Source of the DNA: Eledone cirrhosa
Lineage: Eukaryota > Mollusca > Cephalopoda > Octopoda > Eledonidae
Reading direction: 5' to 3'
DNA: 64,000 nt
Assembly: GCA_964016885.1 (NCBI GenBank)
Contig: OZ024743.1
Location: 187,443,540 to 187,507,539 of the forward strand
Below the pieces are notes generated by a model, which worked only from the letters and a program-made list of their open reading frames with translations, was not told where the DNA came from and searched no databases. Below, piece by piece: positions 34,278 to 44,439 of the stretch (position 1 is its first letter; each line of letters opens with the position of its first letter). A program made the position numbers and the translations under genes.

Positions 34278-34342
34278 ATTTTATTATGCTCATTTCGAAA
34301 ACATCATCCTGGGACAAAAATTGTGTTCTCATCAGATAAAAC
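34278..34342 (-). ncRNA. Hammerhead ribozyme-like motif, left arm of element A
   Basis: On the minus strand: stem I GTTTTAT, core CTGATGA, stem II starting GAACACA and closing TGTTTTC, GAAA, stem III TGAGCA folding as 2-3 bp with A15.1 pairing U, then UA, then stem I 3' strand ATAAAAT. Stem I pairs over 7 positions with one G-U. The predicted cleavage is after the A complementary to 34285. The inner part of stem II is less paired than in the right-arm copy because GTT is missing. Confidence 0.6.
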
Positions 34343-34451
34343 ATGGTAACATGATATGAGGCCTAAAAAAACTTGTCAACAGGAAAGTGCATATGTAGGT
34401 TTTGCACTTTCCTGTTGACAAGTGTTTTTAGGCTTCATATCATGTTACCTT

Positions 34452-34519
34452 ATTTTATCTGATGAGAACACAATTTTTGTCCCAGGATGATGTTGTTTTC
34501 GAAATGAGCATAATAAAAT
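34452..34519 (+). ncRNA. Hammerhead ribozyme-like motif, right arm of element A
   Basis: Stem I ATTTTAT (34452-34458) pairs perfectly with ATAAAAT (34513-34519). The core CTGATGA is at 34459-34465. Stem II GAACACAA (34466-34473) pairs with TTGTTTTC (34493-34500) with one mismatch, and GAAA is at 34501-34504. Stem III is ATGAGCAT (AUG/CAU around AG) and the cleavage dinucleotide UA is at 34511-34512. Every element of the type I hammerhead consensus is present in the right order. The very short stem III is the form reported for Penelope-like elements. Activity is inferred, not shown. Confidence 0.68.
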
Positions 34520-34558
34520 ATATGGAACTTCTTTAACCATCTTTTAATTTCTTCTTTT

Positions 34559-34660
34559 ATATATATATATACGTGTGTGTGTGTGCATATTTGTGCGTGT
34601 GCATGTGTGTGTGCATGTGCATGTATGTGTGTGTCTGTCTGTGTGTGTGTGTAATACATA
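34559..34660. repeat. (TA)n and (TG)n tract
   Basis: TATATATATATA then ACGTGTGTGTG and irregular GTGCATGTG units to 34655. Simple sequence only. Confidence 0.8.
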
Positions 34661-34859
34661 AATATACCTTCCACTTTGTTTTTAAAGTATAGTGGAATGT
34701 GATTTAAGGAAGATTTCATTGCTATTTTCAGCATGCCAAACAACAATTAAAGGATACTGTCATTTTTGTTGCTGATGGTGGCAACAATGGTGATATTGGT
34801 GATGCTATTATTGTTGTTGTTTAAACACATGTTAACCCTGGTTTAGCTGACCTATGACA

Positions 34860-35052
34860 AACCTATAAACCTCTAAAAACCCAAACAGGGAGTACTATGA
34901 AAAAAGTACCCCAAAACAGGGAGAAATGAGGCAAAATGGGGAGATTTTATATAATGAAAGCTATACTCATTTTCACAAGAAAAGACATCTCTCACCCACC
35001 CGAAAGCGGATGGGAGATCTCCCCATTGGATAGGGAGAGTTGATAGATCTAC
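34860..35052. mobile_element. MITE-like element E, copy 2
   Basis: Parallel to 29116-29328: ACCTATAAACCTCTAAAAAC at the left, TGGGGAGATTTTATATAATG, GAAAGCTATACTCATTTTC, CGGATGGGAGATCTCCCC, and GGGAGAGTTGATAGATCTAC at the right. The two copies differ by scattered substitutions. Confidence 0.6.
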
Positions 35053-35114
35053 TATGATCAGAGACATTCCAGTCATGAACATTCTATCTTTTACAAGTAA
35101 TATAGGACTGATCA

Positions 35115-35300
35115 TCATCATTATCATCATCATCGTTTAACGTCTATCTTCCACGCTAGCATGGGTTAGAAGGGAGTTGTCCCACTTGAAGCAAGATTGG
35201 TCAGGTGACCGTGTCTCGCTTGTATCTATCTGACAGGTTTTCTATGGATGGATGCCCTTCCTAACACCAACCACATTTACAGTGTGGACTGGGAGCTTTG
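35115..35300 (-). mobile_element. RTE/SINE-B 3' tail unit
   Basis: Starts with CATCATCAT on the plus strand and continues GTTTAACGTCTATCTTCC, GCTAGCATGGGTTAG, GGTGACCGTGTCTCGCTTG, GGATGCCCTTCCTAACACC and AACCACATTTACAGTGTGG. This is the 3' part shared by the LINE 3' end at 36281 and SINE-B at 56481. Neither the head nor the LINE reading frame is present. Confidence 0.7.
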
Positions 35301-36280
35301 TACCATGTTATGTACATGACTATATATTTTAATGTGCCCTTCATATTCATAAGCTAGTGGGGTGTTATTTTCAGAGTGATTTGGCAGCTATTTCTTGCAG
35401 GTGAACATATAGAAGTGACCATATATACAAGCTTCTTCATTTCTGTTTCGTTTTGTAAGAGCAAGTCTTGCCATTAGAGCATGTATGACTGTGTACATAC
35501 GTTGACATAGTGTCATAATTGTTCACGCCTTCATGATTTGTGTATATGAAAAAGAATATATATGCGATATATATATTTGTCTGGAAGATGTTGATGCTGC
35601 TGTCATAGTTGCTGCCATTTATAAACATATCCATTGGTGTTGTTGTTTTTGTTGCTATAGTTATAGGTTTATAGATGTTGTTAATACTGAGGAGTGTAGT
35701 CTTTGTTGCTGTTTACCTTTCACTTTTATCAATATTTAATAACCATTCATGTAAGGGTTACTAAGCTTCTAAATCAATATGAAATGATGAATATAAACAC
35801 AATAGTGCTTTTGTCACACATTATGTGTAGGAGTATGAATGTGGTGAATATATACATATGTGCATAACATATATAGATACATACATATATATATATATAT
35901 ATGTATGTATATACATACATACACATATACATAACATATATATATATAATATATATATATATATTGGGATTTAGTGATTTAATCCTGGTATGTATATAAG
36001 CATTTCTAATTTTTACCTAATTATGTATGGTTGACCTTATATGTATTTAATTAATTTCCACGTGCTGTTGAAATGTTGGGCAAATATTCTATAGCGGTTG
36101 GCCACGAAGACGCTACTGTGGCGTATTTATTTACTGTTTCTTCATAGGTACCTTTTATTCCTATAGCATGGTCTAATTGATTTTTTGCGTGGTTAATTAT
36201 GCTGATTGGGAGTAGAGGTGATGTATATATATTATCAAATAATTATCTGGACATGCTTTACTCTATAGTATATATCATCC

Positions 36281-38745
36281 TCATCGTCATCGTTTAACGT
36301 CCATGTTCCACGCTTGCATGGGTTTGGACGGGAGTTTTCCCACTTGAGGCAAGAGTGGTTGTCTTGCTCGCATAGGACTGTCTGGCGGGTTTTCTACAGC
36401 AGGATACCCTTCCTAACACCAACCACATTTACAGTGTGGGGCTGGGAGGTTTTTACCGTGTTGCCTACACGGCCACATTACAGCGTGGTTGTGTGTGTTT
36501 TTTTTGTTGTGACACCTACACGATCTCATTTGTTTTGGCCTGGATGTTGTGGCACCAACATAACTTTACATTGAAAGGGGCGGTGTGGATGGGGTGGGGG
36601 TGGTGGGATGGGGGGTGTTTTGTTAGAGATGCCTACTGACTGTAGTAGGTTTTACTTTGTATTTCAGGTCAGGCGGGTCTTCTCTGTTACTGAGTACCGC
36701 CAAAGATCTCGGTCCAGTGACATTGTCTTGGAGAGGTGTAAGTGTGTGAGGTCGGAATTTATCAGGTCGTCCCAGGTTTTTCTGGGTCTGCCTACTCCGT
36801 GGCTACCGTCTATCTTTATTGCCCTGCACTTTTTTATACAGCTGTCATCTTTCATGCGCATCACGCGACCATACCAAGGTAGCCTTCTCTCGACTAAACA
36901 ACATCTGATCCCTCTTATTCCTAATTTTTCCCTTAGTTCGCGTATATTACTATTACACATCCAGCGGAGCATGCAAGCTTCATTCCTCTCTAGTCTGCGT
37001 AGATCCTCTGCACACAATGCCCAGGTCTCACTGCCATGCAACATTGCGATTCGTATGCAGGCATCATACAGCCTGCCTTTCATTTTTAGGGAGAACCCTT
37101 TAGCGGCTAATAGTGGTATAAGCTCTCTGAACTTTTTCCATCCAGTTCTGACTCTAGCTACTGTACTTTCAGAGCACCCACCCCCACTGCTGATTTTTTC
37201 ACCCAGGTAACGGAAGCTGTCCACTATTTCTATAGAACCCTCTGCGCGATTGAAAGAGCTAGTATTTATGGGCACTTGCTGCTACTTATTGCACCAGAGC
37301 ACCGGCCACATGTAAAATCTATGTTCTTAGTTAGCTTACCTGTGATCCCACTACATCTTTTATGTACCCATACTTTGCATTTGGGACATAAAATGGAGTT
37401 TTTGCCTATTCCTTTCCTACACACTGAGCATGGCCATTTCCCATATGGGACCAGTGCCCTATTTTCCTTCCTACATATGAGAACTTTAGTTTAGACAAGT
37501 TAATTTTAAGGCCTTTTGATTCTAGGCCATGCTTCCATGTTTGGAATTTCATCTCTACTTCAGCCATTGATTCGGCTATGAGCGTTAGATCATCTGCGTA
37601 TAGAAGTTCCCATGGGCAGCCGGTCTTGAAGTCCTCTGTTATAGCCTGAAGGGCGATAATCAATAGGATGGGGTTAAGGACGGAGCCCTGATGAACACCA
37701 ACTTTTACACTAAACTCTTCACTATATTCGTTGTTAATTCTAACCTAGCTGACTGTTTTTTATACATGGTGTGTATGGTTCTCACAAACCATTCATCAAC
37801 ACCTAGTTTTCTGAGAGCCCACCAGATAATGGCGTGTGCGACTCTGTCAAAGGCTTTCTCCAAGTCAACGAAAGCTAAGTATAGGGGTTTACTTTTAGCT
37901 AGGTACTTCTCCTGTAGTTGTCGTATAATGAAAAGAGTGTCTGTGGTACTTTTACCTGACACAAACCAAAACTGCATTTCATCTAGATCAATTCGCTCTA
38001 TGATTAGTGATATGGTCAATGAATTTAATGCCTCTATAGTTTGCCCTATCTAGGGCATCTCCTTTACCCTTGTAGCAGCTAATGATGGTGCTGCTACGCC
38101 AGTCCTTTGGTATGACCCCATTCTGTAATACTTGGTTTACTATCCGGGTGACCATAGTGTGTCCCACTGTTCCAGATGCCTTCAGCATTTCAGCAACTAT
38201 TTCCGAAGGCCCAGCCACCTTGCCCATCTTCATATCTTTGATTGCCTTACTTATTATACTACCTTCAACTTGCACTGCTGGTCCCTCTATTAGATCGATG
38301 TGGGGGAGACTGTCTTTCTCCCATTTATTCTCCTCATTTAGTAGCCTTTCGTAGTTACACTTCCAAGCTACGTTCTTATCAGCGTCAGTGATGGCAAGTA
38401 CACCATCATCATTACGGTCATACTTCTCCCCGACAATATCTTGGTTTTCCTTGACACATTGCCTAGCAATCCTGAACACCTCACGTTTTTTGTCCTCACC
38501 TTGTAGAACATGCTTGAACTTTCTTTCCTCTGCTTCCCTTCTTGCGAAGTACACTTGTCTCCTAGCTTCCCTCCTGGCCACTTGATAGACTTCTCTACTT
38601 CCCCCATCCCGCCATACTTTCCAAGCCTGCTTTTTGGCCTTGATCAACTCCTCCACCTTACTGTTCCACCACCAAGTTACTCTCCTCCTGCCTATAGGTC
38701 TGCTCCAGCCACAGATTTCATATGTCGCCTTCAGCAGGTTAGCTG
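36281..38745 (-). pseudogene. RTE-type LINE, longest copy, 5' truncated
   Basis: Minus strand in order: linker GRRRVTWWWN, then REARRQVYFARREAEERKF. RT begins with SSTIISCYKGKGDALDRANY, then DLDEMQFWFVSGKSTTDTLF and AFVDLEKAFDRV (first catalytic Asp). It continues GSVLNPILLIIALQ and LLYADDLTLIAES (catalytic Asp pair). A cysteine motif follows: CSVCRKGIGKNS, CPKCKVWVHKRCSG. The C-terminal domain has VDSFRYLGEKISSGGGC, HGSETWALCAED, RNEACMLRWMC and GVGRPRKTWDDL. The 3' UTR (36281-36660) ends in a GATGAGG-type tail. At least three frameshifts (about 38010, 37700, 37450) disable it, and the endonuclease domain is missing. The right edge meets a TA/TTTAAA repeat at about 38748. Confidence 0.87.
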
Positions 38746-38746
38746 G

Positions 38747-38862
38747 TTATATATATATATATACATATTCATTTTTAAATATATATATATATATATATTT
38801 ATTTTTAAACATATATATATATATATATACATTTATACATACATACATTCATACCTACATAC
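38747..38862. repeat. TA-rich tandem repeat
   Basis: Two or three units of about 50 bp: TATATATATA, CATATTCATTTTTAAATATA, TATTTATTTTTAAACATATA. The LINE at 36281-38745 is truncated exactly at this repeat. Confidence 0.75.
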
Positions 38863-39174
38863 ATATTGAGCCAGTCACCACAAATGTCATCATCAAATAC
38901 CAAAAGAGAGGGGACTCTAAAGTTTTGTTTGTACAGGAATCTTACATTGAGAATGACTACCTCCCATTGTGTAAGAAATCAAAGCTTTTTCTCCCCAACT
39001 CTGTTCAACATCTCATACATTGGCCACAAACAGATCCACGATACCATCCATTATCACATAACAGTCATTGTACAAATCATATGTTAAAAATAGAATTCAC
39101 AATAAATGCTTCTTCTGTCCACATCTGCCTACCTAGCTTTGACTGATTTTTTTCCTGGTACCCCTACTCCCCAC

Positions 39175-39202
39175 ACACATATATATACATATATATATAC
39201 AC

Positions 39203-39236
<34 letters not shown>

Positions 39237-39250
39237 GTATATATATAGAC
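39175..39250. repeat. (TA)n microsatellite
   Basis: Interrupted TATATA and CATATA runs preceding the SINE-B-like copy. Confidence 0.85.
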
Positions 39251-39630
39251 AATGACACACGACCGTAACTTCTGGCGTCACGCAGTAATACAGAGTACCC
39301 GACCTCCCATGGGTACAAGCTGAAGCAAATAGACAATATGCCCCCACACCCCACCGGAAGGTGGTCGTGGAGGTGCCACGGCAAAAAAGCACCCAGCCCA
39401 CACTGTAAAGTGGATGTGTAGACGCCACGAGAAAGCACCCAGCACTCACTGTAAATGAGGTTGGTGTTAGGAAGGGCATCCAGCTGTAGAAATCAAGCCA
39501 GATCAGTTCCTGTATGAGCAAGGCATGGTCAGCCGACCAGACACTGTCCACAACAGGACAACCCGTATAACCCACGCTAGCGTGGAAGAACGGACGTAAA
39601 ACGGTGATGATGATGATGATGATGATGATA
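39250..39630 (+). mobile_element. SINE-B / RTE-tail element, 5' incomplete
   Basis: GTGGTCGTGGAGGTGCCACG, CACTGTAAATGAGGTTGG, TGTTAGGAAGGGCATCCAGC, CAGACACTGTCCACAACAGG and CACGCTAGCGTGGAAGAACG end in (ATG)n to 39630. It is collinear with 56600-56934. The upstream part (CGTCACGCAGTAATACAGAG) does not match the tRNA head of the full copy, so the 5' end is different or rearranged. Confidence 0.72.
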
Positions 39631-39890
39631 TATATATATGTATATATAATTAGTTACAATAGTGATCTATGCATGTACTTCAAGGGTTCTTAAAGGGCAG
39701 GTAATTTCAAATTTAGCGATAAATAATCAAAACCTTTAGATAGTGTAAAGGGATGTAACTATAATAAACCCCACAAAGATAGGAAATTGTGTAAAGTTAG
39801 TAATTCAAGAAAATTAAATTCCTTAAAATTAAAATTAGTTAGTCTGATCTATTCCATTTTCTTAGAATGAAAGACGTTTTGTGTGAACAA

Positions 39891-40072
39891 TGACTAAAGC
39901 AGTCAAGATAGGTATTTAAGCAGTATTTCTCTGAAGCCAGTTGTGGGAATATATTCCAGAGAAACACTGCTTAAATACCTGCCTTCACTGCTTGAGTCAA
40001 GTATAAAAACCAGTAACACTTATACTATAAGTGAATTAGAATGCTTACTATAAGTTATAGTAAGCATTCTAA
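39891..40072. repeat. Two adjacent hairpins
   Basis: First: 39891-39928 and 39963-39998 pair (AGGTATTTAAGCAGT with ACTGCTTAAATACCT, TTTCTCTG with CAGAGAAA). Second: TTAGAATGCTTACTATAA pairs with TTATAGTAAGCATTCTAA at 40036-40073. The first is a fold-back element of about 108 bp, and the second has almost no loop and would extrude readily. Confidence 0.7.
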
Positions 40073-40107
40073 TCTGCACTGATGGAGCTAGTCTGTGTAT
40101 TACTCTT

Positions 40108-40175
40108 TTACTCTTTTACCTGTTTCAGCCATCCGGCTGAGGCTATGCAGGGGCACCACCCTTGTATGTATAATT
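40108..40175 (+). mobile_element. Short SINE-like fragment
   Basis: TTTTACCTGTTTCAGCCATC, CGGCTGAGGC and GCAGGGGCACCACCCTTG resemble the 5' part of a very common octopus SINE recalled from memory. A similar scrap, TTTAACTGTTCTAGCAATTC GGTTGAGGCC, is at 55570-55605. The body is missing in both. Confidence 0.4.
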
Positions 40176-40254
40176 TTATGCAGACATTTAAACAATATAT
40201 GTTCAGTTCCAGAGAAAGTATATATACATTGTTTGTCTATTTTAATGTATATAC

Positions 40255-40451
40255 CAGTGTTTCTCAAACTTTTAGCCTTTGTGGGAAAATTGAAATAGTT
40301 TTCCTGTCTCAAGGAACCTCTGCATAAGAATTATCATGCACAATTATTACTATCCATATGCATTAACTTCTTTATCATTGTTTCTCACAGAACCCATAGC
40401 AATCTCTTTCAGAACCCTATGGTTCTGGGGAACATCGGTTGAGAAACACTG
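40255..40451. mobile_element. hAT-type MITE
   Basis: Ends CAGTGTTTCTCAAAC and GGTTGAGAAACACTG are inverted, the classic hAT terminus. Flanking 8-mers GTATATAC (40247-40254) and GTATATAA (40452-40459) match at 7 of 8, fitting the 8-bp hAT duplication. At 197 bp with no coding capacity, it is non-autonomous. The same end words are repeated inside (GTTTCTCACAGAACCC near 40380). Confidence 0.82.
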
Positions 40452-41227
40452 GTATATAAATTCATTTTATATAGTCAAATATTACCTCTTGCTTCAAGGA
40501 ATATTTTCGTTTTATCTATGAAATATTTTTATATATCACAAACATTGTTATAGGTCACTTCTGAATTCAATTGTTTAATGTTCTAGTACGTATGTTTAAC
40601 ACAAACATTGATGGTTTCTGGGTACTTTTCAAAATTCGACTGGACTCAAAGTTACGTTTATAAATGTGCAGGGAAACCAGTAATGTTTCCATATGGGTTA
40701 CTCTATCATTTGCTAGTAAAGGCAAGTATATGCATAACTTTGTATCCACATTGCTGCTAGAATATGTTCATGAAAAGCTTATATATAAGATGTGTCTTTA
40801 TTTTTCATGTATACATACCTTGATTTTTCTCACTCCATCTATTCATTTATATGAGTGTGTGAATATGTGCATGTTGAACATGTATGTATCGCTCTATATA
40901 CCTATGTATTTGGACTCATGTAAATATGTATATATCTGGGAGTGTATTTCATCACCAGAATTAGTGGACAGTCTCTTGTGACTGAATAAGTTTCCTTGCC
41001 TAGTGATGGTTGTCTAGGCTTGTTGTTTCATTGTTGAATGTTTAGTGGTTCACAAATTATAAAGACAGGAACAAATGTCAAAATAAATTCAAGAAGATGA
41101 ATGGAAATAAATGTGTGAAGCTAAGCTCTTGGGTAATATATACCATTGCTTTCTCAAAGATCAAAGAAAGCAGAATAGCAAGTCAAAATTACATTTTGTA
41201 ATTATATATTATTCATTTATTTATTTG

Positions 41228-41524
41228 GGAAGGTGTATAGCTTAGTGGTTAGGGTGTTTGGTCATTGAAAGATTGAGAGTTTGATTCCTATCAGAACATT
41301 GTATCCATGAGTAAGATGATTCATTTCACATTACTCTTGCCAATTTAGCTGGCAAAACTGAATTGTACCTGCAATTCAAAGGGTTAGCATTGTTACACAC
41401 TGTCTCATGCTGAATCTCCCTGAGAACTACATTAAGTGTGTATGTGGAATGCTCAGCCACTTGTTTGTTAATTTATGAACAAGCTTTTCCATTGTTCGAA
41501 CAACTGGAATACTCATTAACAGAA
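41228..41524 (+). mobile_element. tRNA-derived SINE (family C), best copy
   Basis: A box TAGCTTAGTGG (41238-41248) and B box GTTTGATTC (41279-41287) are spaced as in tRNA genes. The body has TTCACATTACTCTTGCC, GTACCTGCAATTCAAAGGG and GTGTGGAATGCTCAGCC-like words, and the end is CAACTGGAATACTCATT. Collinear with 27570-27870. The exact ends and duplication are not clear. Confidence 0.7.
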
Positions 41525-41636
41525 CCAACAACACATTTATATATTTTATTTTATAATGAATTTTATGAACACTAATATCCATGTTTACAGGTTTTCTTGT
41601 GCCATCAAGTAGTACAATATATCTCTGGTATTGAGT

Positions 41637-42100
41637 ATAACAAGGGAGTGTGAGTGTGACAAGGGAGTGTGAGTGTGCCATGGGAAAGTGTGTGTAACAG
41701 GGACATGTGAGTGTAGCAAGGGAGTGTAAGTATAACCGAGGAGTGAAAATGTAACAGGGGAGTATGAGTGTAACAGGAGAGTGTAACAAGGGAGTGTAAA
41801 TGTAACACGGGAGTGTGTGTGTAAGATGGGCATGTGAATGTAACAGGGGAGTGTGTCAAAGGGGAGTATGAGTGTAACAAGGGAGGGGAGTGTGATAGGG
41901 GAGTGTGAATGTAACAAGGAAGGGAAGTGTAAGTGCAAAAAGAAAGTTTGTGTGTAACAGGGCAGTCTGAGTTAAACAGGGGTGTTTGATTGTAACAAAG
42001 ATGTCTGAGTGTAACAAGGAAATTTGAGTGTAACAAAGAGGCGAGAATGTAACAGGGGGAGAGAGTGTAACAGGAGGCAAGAATGTAACATGGGAATGTC
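41637..42100 (+). repeat. Irregular 18-21 bp minisatellite
   Basis: More than twenty units around the consensus TAACAGGGGAGTGTGAGTG, varying in length, with AACAAGGGAGTG the most conserved part. Open frames of Ser/His/Thr/Leu-rich peptide on the minus strand come from it. The array lies between a SINE and unique sequence. Confidence 0.85.
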
Positions 42101-42362
42101 TAACCAAATGGAAAAAAACTTTATTCATAAAACAATGGGGGGTTTTCCATCTACACAAATATAAACCAGGGTAAGATATTCTATACAGTGCAATGGGTGC
42201 ATTTCATCCCTAGTGCAATGTATAGATTGCAAGAATGTATATAAGTGAGAAGTTGACTCCCAATCCATCTGGGAGGTCAATAGCTCTGATTAAGTACAAA
42301 CTTTATCTACGGTAAGCCATCCAACTTTTTCTAGCAGGGAAAAATGGATGTGTTAAATAATT

Positions 42363-42546
42363 GTTTCTACTTTTGGCACAAGGCCAGCAATTACCCAGTG
42401 CATTACTTGTACTTTATTTTATCGACCCCGTAAGGATGAAAGGCAAAGTTAACCTCAGCGGGATTTGAACTCAGAATGGCAAGGGCCGTAACTCTATGCG
42501 TCAAAGCATGGCGTCCGACCCTCTACCGATACTGCCAATCCACCGC
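42363..42546 (-). mobile_element. SINE family A with 17-bp target duplication
   Basis: Complete copy, tail at left and head CTGCCAATCCACCGC at right. GGATGTGTTAAATAATT occurs at 42346-42362 and 42547-42563. The duplication joins the SINE tail directly. Confidence 0.9.
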
Positions 42547-42838
42547 GGATGTGTTAAATAATTATGATTACACATACATATAAATACAGATACACACACA
42601 TATATAAATATATTATATTCAGCTTTTGCTTGACAGCTGAGCTATTGCCTTTTTACAGCATTACTCATTCGCTGTCAAAAATGCAAGAGCTCAGGATAAA
42701 GCAGAAAATCATTATATTACCACCACTCTACTTCCTTAAGTACCCAGTACAAAGCTGAACAATGGTAATACTAGTCTAAACTAATAGTTCCACATCTAAC
42801 TCTCTCTGTCTGTCTCTATCTCCTTATATATATATATT

Positions 42839-42975
42839 TTCATTGTTTTTACATTTACTTTTCCATTCTTGCATATCATCAGGATCATCATCATCATTTA
42901 ACGTTAAAGGATGATGATGATAATGATATGCAAGCATGGAAAAATAAATGTGTAAAAATTATGATGATGAGGATG
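42839..42975. repeat. Head-to-head pair of RTE-type tails (palindrome)
   Basis: TTTTTACATTTACTTTTCCA with TTGCATATCATC on the left mirrors GATATGCAAGCATGGAAAAA with TGTGTAAAAA on the right. The centre holds CATCATCATCATTTAACG and GATGATGATGATAATG. Two LINE/SINE-B 3' tails thus lie inverted, giving a hairpin of about 135 bp. Confidence 0.65.
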
Positions 42976-43042
42976 ATAATATATATATATATATTATAAA
43001 ATAACAGCAGGCTGGACTGGTGTAATTCCTTAAAGGTTTATT

Positions 43043-43100
43043 ATACTATGAACATTTCAATGACCGGGTTCAGTATGAATCTGGTGACATCATCAGGTAT
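43043..43100 (-). ncRNA. Hammerhead ribozyme-like motif, left arm of element C
   Basis: Minus strand: stem I ATAC, core CTGATGA, stem II TGTCACCAGA with TTCA-TAC-TGAA hairpin and CCCGGTCATT closing, GAAA, stem III ATGTTCAT (AUG/CAU), UA, stem I GTAT. Stem II has a 4-bp tip and a 3-bp CCA/CGG-type middle segment with mismatches. Stem I is only 4 bp, so it is weaker than element A. Confidence 0.52.
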
Positions 43101-43228
43101 TCCGAAATTTAACAAAGGAATATAGACACAATCCAAGGGGCTGAAAAGCAGAGAGATGCCCAAGATGAGAAGGCAGCCAAAAAATTAGCAGTTGCCAGTC
43201 TGGGGGGCTGCCTTTGTTAAATTTTGGA

Positions 43229-43286
43229 ATACCTGATGATGTCACCGGATTCATACTGAACCCGTTCATTGAAATGTTCATAGTAT
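43229..43286 (+). ncRNA. Hammerhead ribozyme-like motif, right arm of element C
   Basis: ATAC (43229-43232), CTGATGA (43233-43239), stem II TGTCACCGGA-TTCA-TAC-TGAA-CCCGTTCATT, GAAA (43271-43274), stem III TGTTCA closed by A-U, UA (43281-43282), GTAT (43283-43286). One substitution relative to the left arm weakens the middle of stem II (CCGTT in place of CCGGT). Confidence 0.5.
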
Positions 43287-43822
43287 AATAAACGTTTAAG
43301 GAATTATACCAGTCCAGCCTCCTGTTATTTTATAATAATTAACTCCGTACTTGCACCACCAACAACACAAACGAAGACAGGTGAGTTGCATTATGTCGAG
43401 TGCTCTCCCTAATATTACATCAAGGTTGACTATACGGAATGACCAGTTCTATCCAGTGGTGAACCAACAAACCTAAATGTATATATAAATATATATATAT
43501 AAGAAAGTGTTGAAGATTGCTTGGAGCGTTGTGGAATAATAAAAATAGTTGTTTTGGAAACCTTAACAATGCAGATGGGTAAATCTCCGGGTAACAGAAT
43601 CAGGTGGTAATGAGTGAGAGATGTAAGAGGAAACGTAGAAAGACACATAGTGAGCATAAAAGAGTATAGGAAAAGTGTAAAAAATAATAACACGAGATAG
43701 AGTTACCTTGGAAGCGATTTAATAGTCCGTATATTTCGGATTTTGCATCTATCAACTGGGGATTTTCCAAGGGGAAAAAGGTTGTGTCGGAGAGGACAAC
43801 ACATGGCCTCCACTGTTTACCA

Positions 43823-43911
43823 TATGCACACATACAGACACACTCGTACACATATGCACAATCATGCTTTCATTCATAAATATATACATGCATGTCTTGC
43901 TCTTACAAAAC

Positions 43912-43915
<4 letters not shown>
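43823..43915 (+). repeat. 90-bp repeat F, copy 1
   Basis: CACATATGCACAATCATGCT, ATAAATATATACATGCATGT and CTTGCTCTTACAAAACC recur at 45562-45653. In this copy the end runs straight into a 50-bp (TA)n tract (43916-43968). Confidence 0.8.

Positions 43916-43968
<53 letters not shown>
43916..43968. repeat. (TA)n microsatellite
   Basis: Pure TA run. Confidence 0.95.
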
Positions 43969-43977
<9 letters not shown>

Positions 43978-44439
43978 ATAGTCAATTTCCAGCTAGTAAA
44001 TTCAAATCACAAGATATTGGTTAACTCAAGGCTATGGTATGGTAGAAACCACTTACCTAAAATACTTAGCAATGGTATTGAACATGAAACAATGGAGTAA
44101 GAAATTGAAATTCTTAACCACACAGCTATTTTACAGTAGTTCTTTCTTTTTTGTTTCAGCAATAAACAGCTAAACCCACAAGAAGTATGTAAATGCTGGA
44201 AGACAGATTGAGGCAGTCAGAGTGATAAATTTCATAGCCATGGACACATTACAGCATTAGTGACAGTGTATTACCCTTTCAACCTTTGTCCTGAATTCCA
44301 CTGCTCTAACCTTTCAGTTAGCTGAAACCTTCTCTATGTCATCCTCTTCATTCTGATTATAGAAACATACATCTGTTTTAATCTGATTTCTCTTCACTGT
44401 TTATTCTTGCATATTCACTCTTTTCAGATATCATCATCA

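Larger units (their letters stand above)
34261..34536. mobile_element. Palindromic element A carrying two hammerhead motifs
   Basis: Arms of about 131 bp (34261-34391 and 34403-34536) are near-perfect inverted copies separated by about 11 bases. The outer ends are TTAAAGAAGTTCTATATATT and AATATATGGAACTTCTTTAA without the intervening bases matching exactly. Each arm holds one hammerhead core, on opposite strands. The region is bordered by short TA runs (34158-34172, 34559-34571). There is no coding capacity and no clear flanking duplication. Confidence 0.85.
42994..43335. mobile_element. Palindromic element C carrying two hammerhead motifs
   Basis: Arms of about 125 bp: TTATAAAATAACAGCAGG, CTGGACTGGTGTAATTCC and onward mirror GGAATTATACCAGTCCAG, CCTCCTGTTATTTTATAA. 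The centre (43125-43205) is about 80 bp and not palindromic. Each arm carries a CTGATGA...GAAA core on opposite strands. A TA run abuts the left edge (42980-42993). Confidence 0.85.

Noticed and set aside
36608..37210. 200-codon plus-strand frame
   Set aside because: Shadow of the minus-strand LINE, whose frame carries the recognisable motifs.
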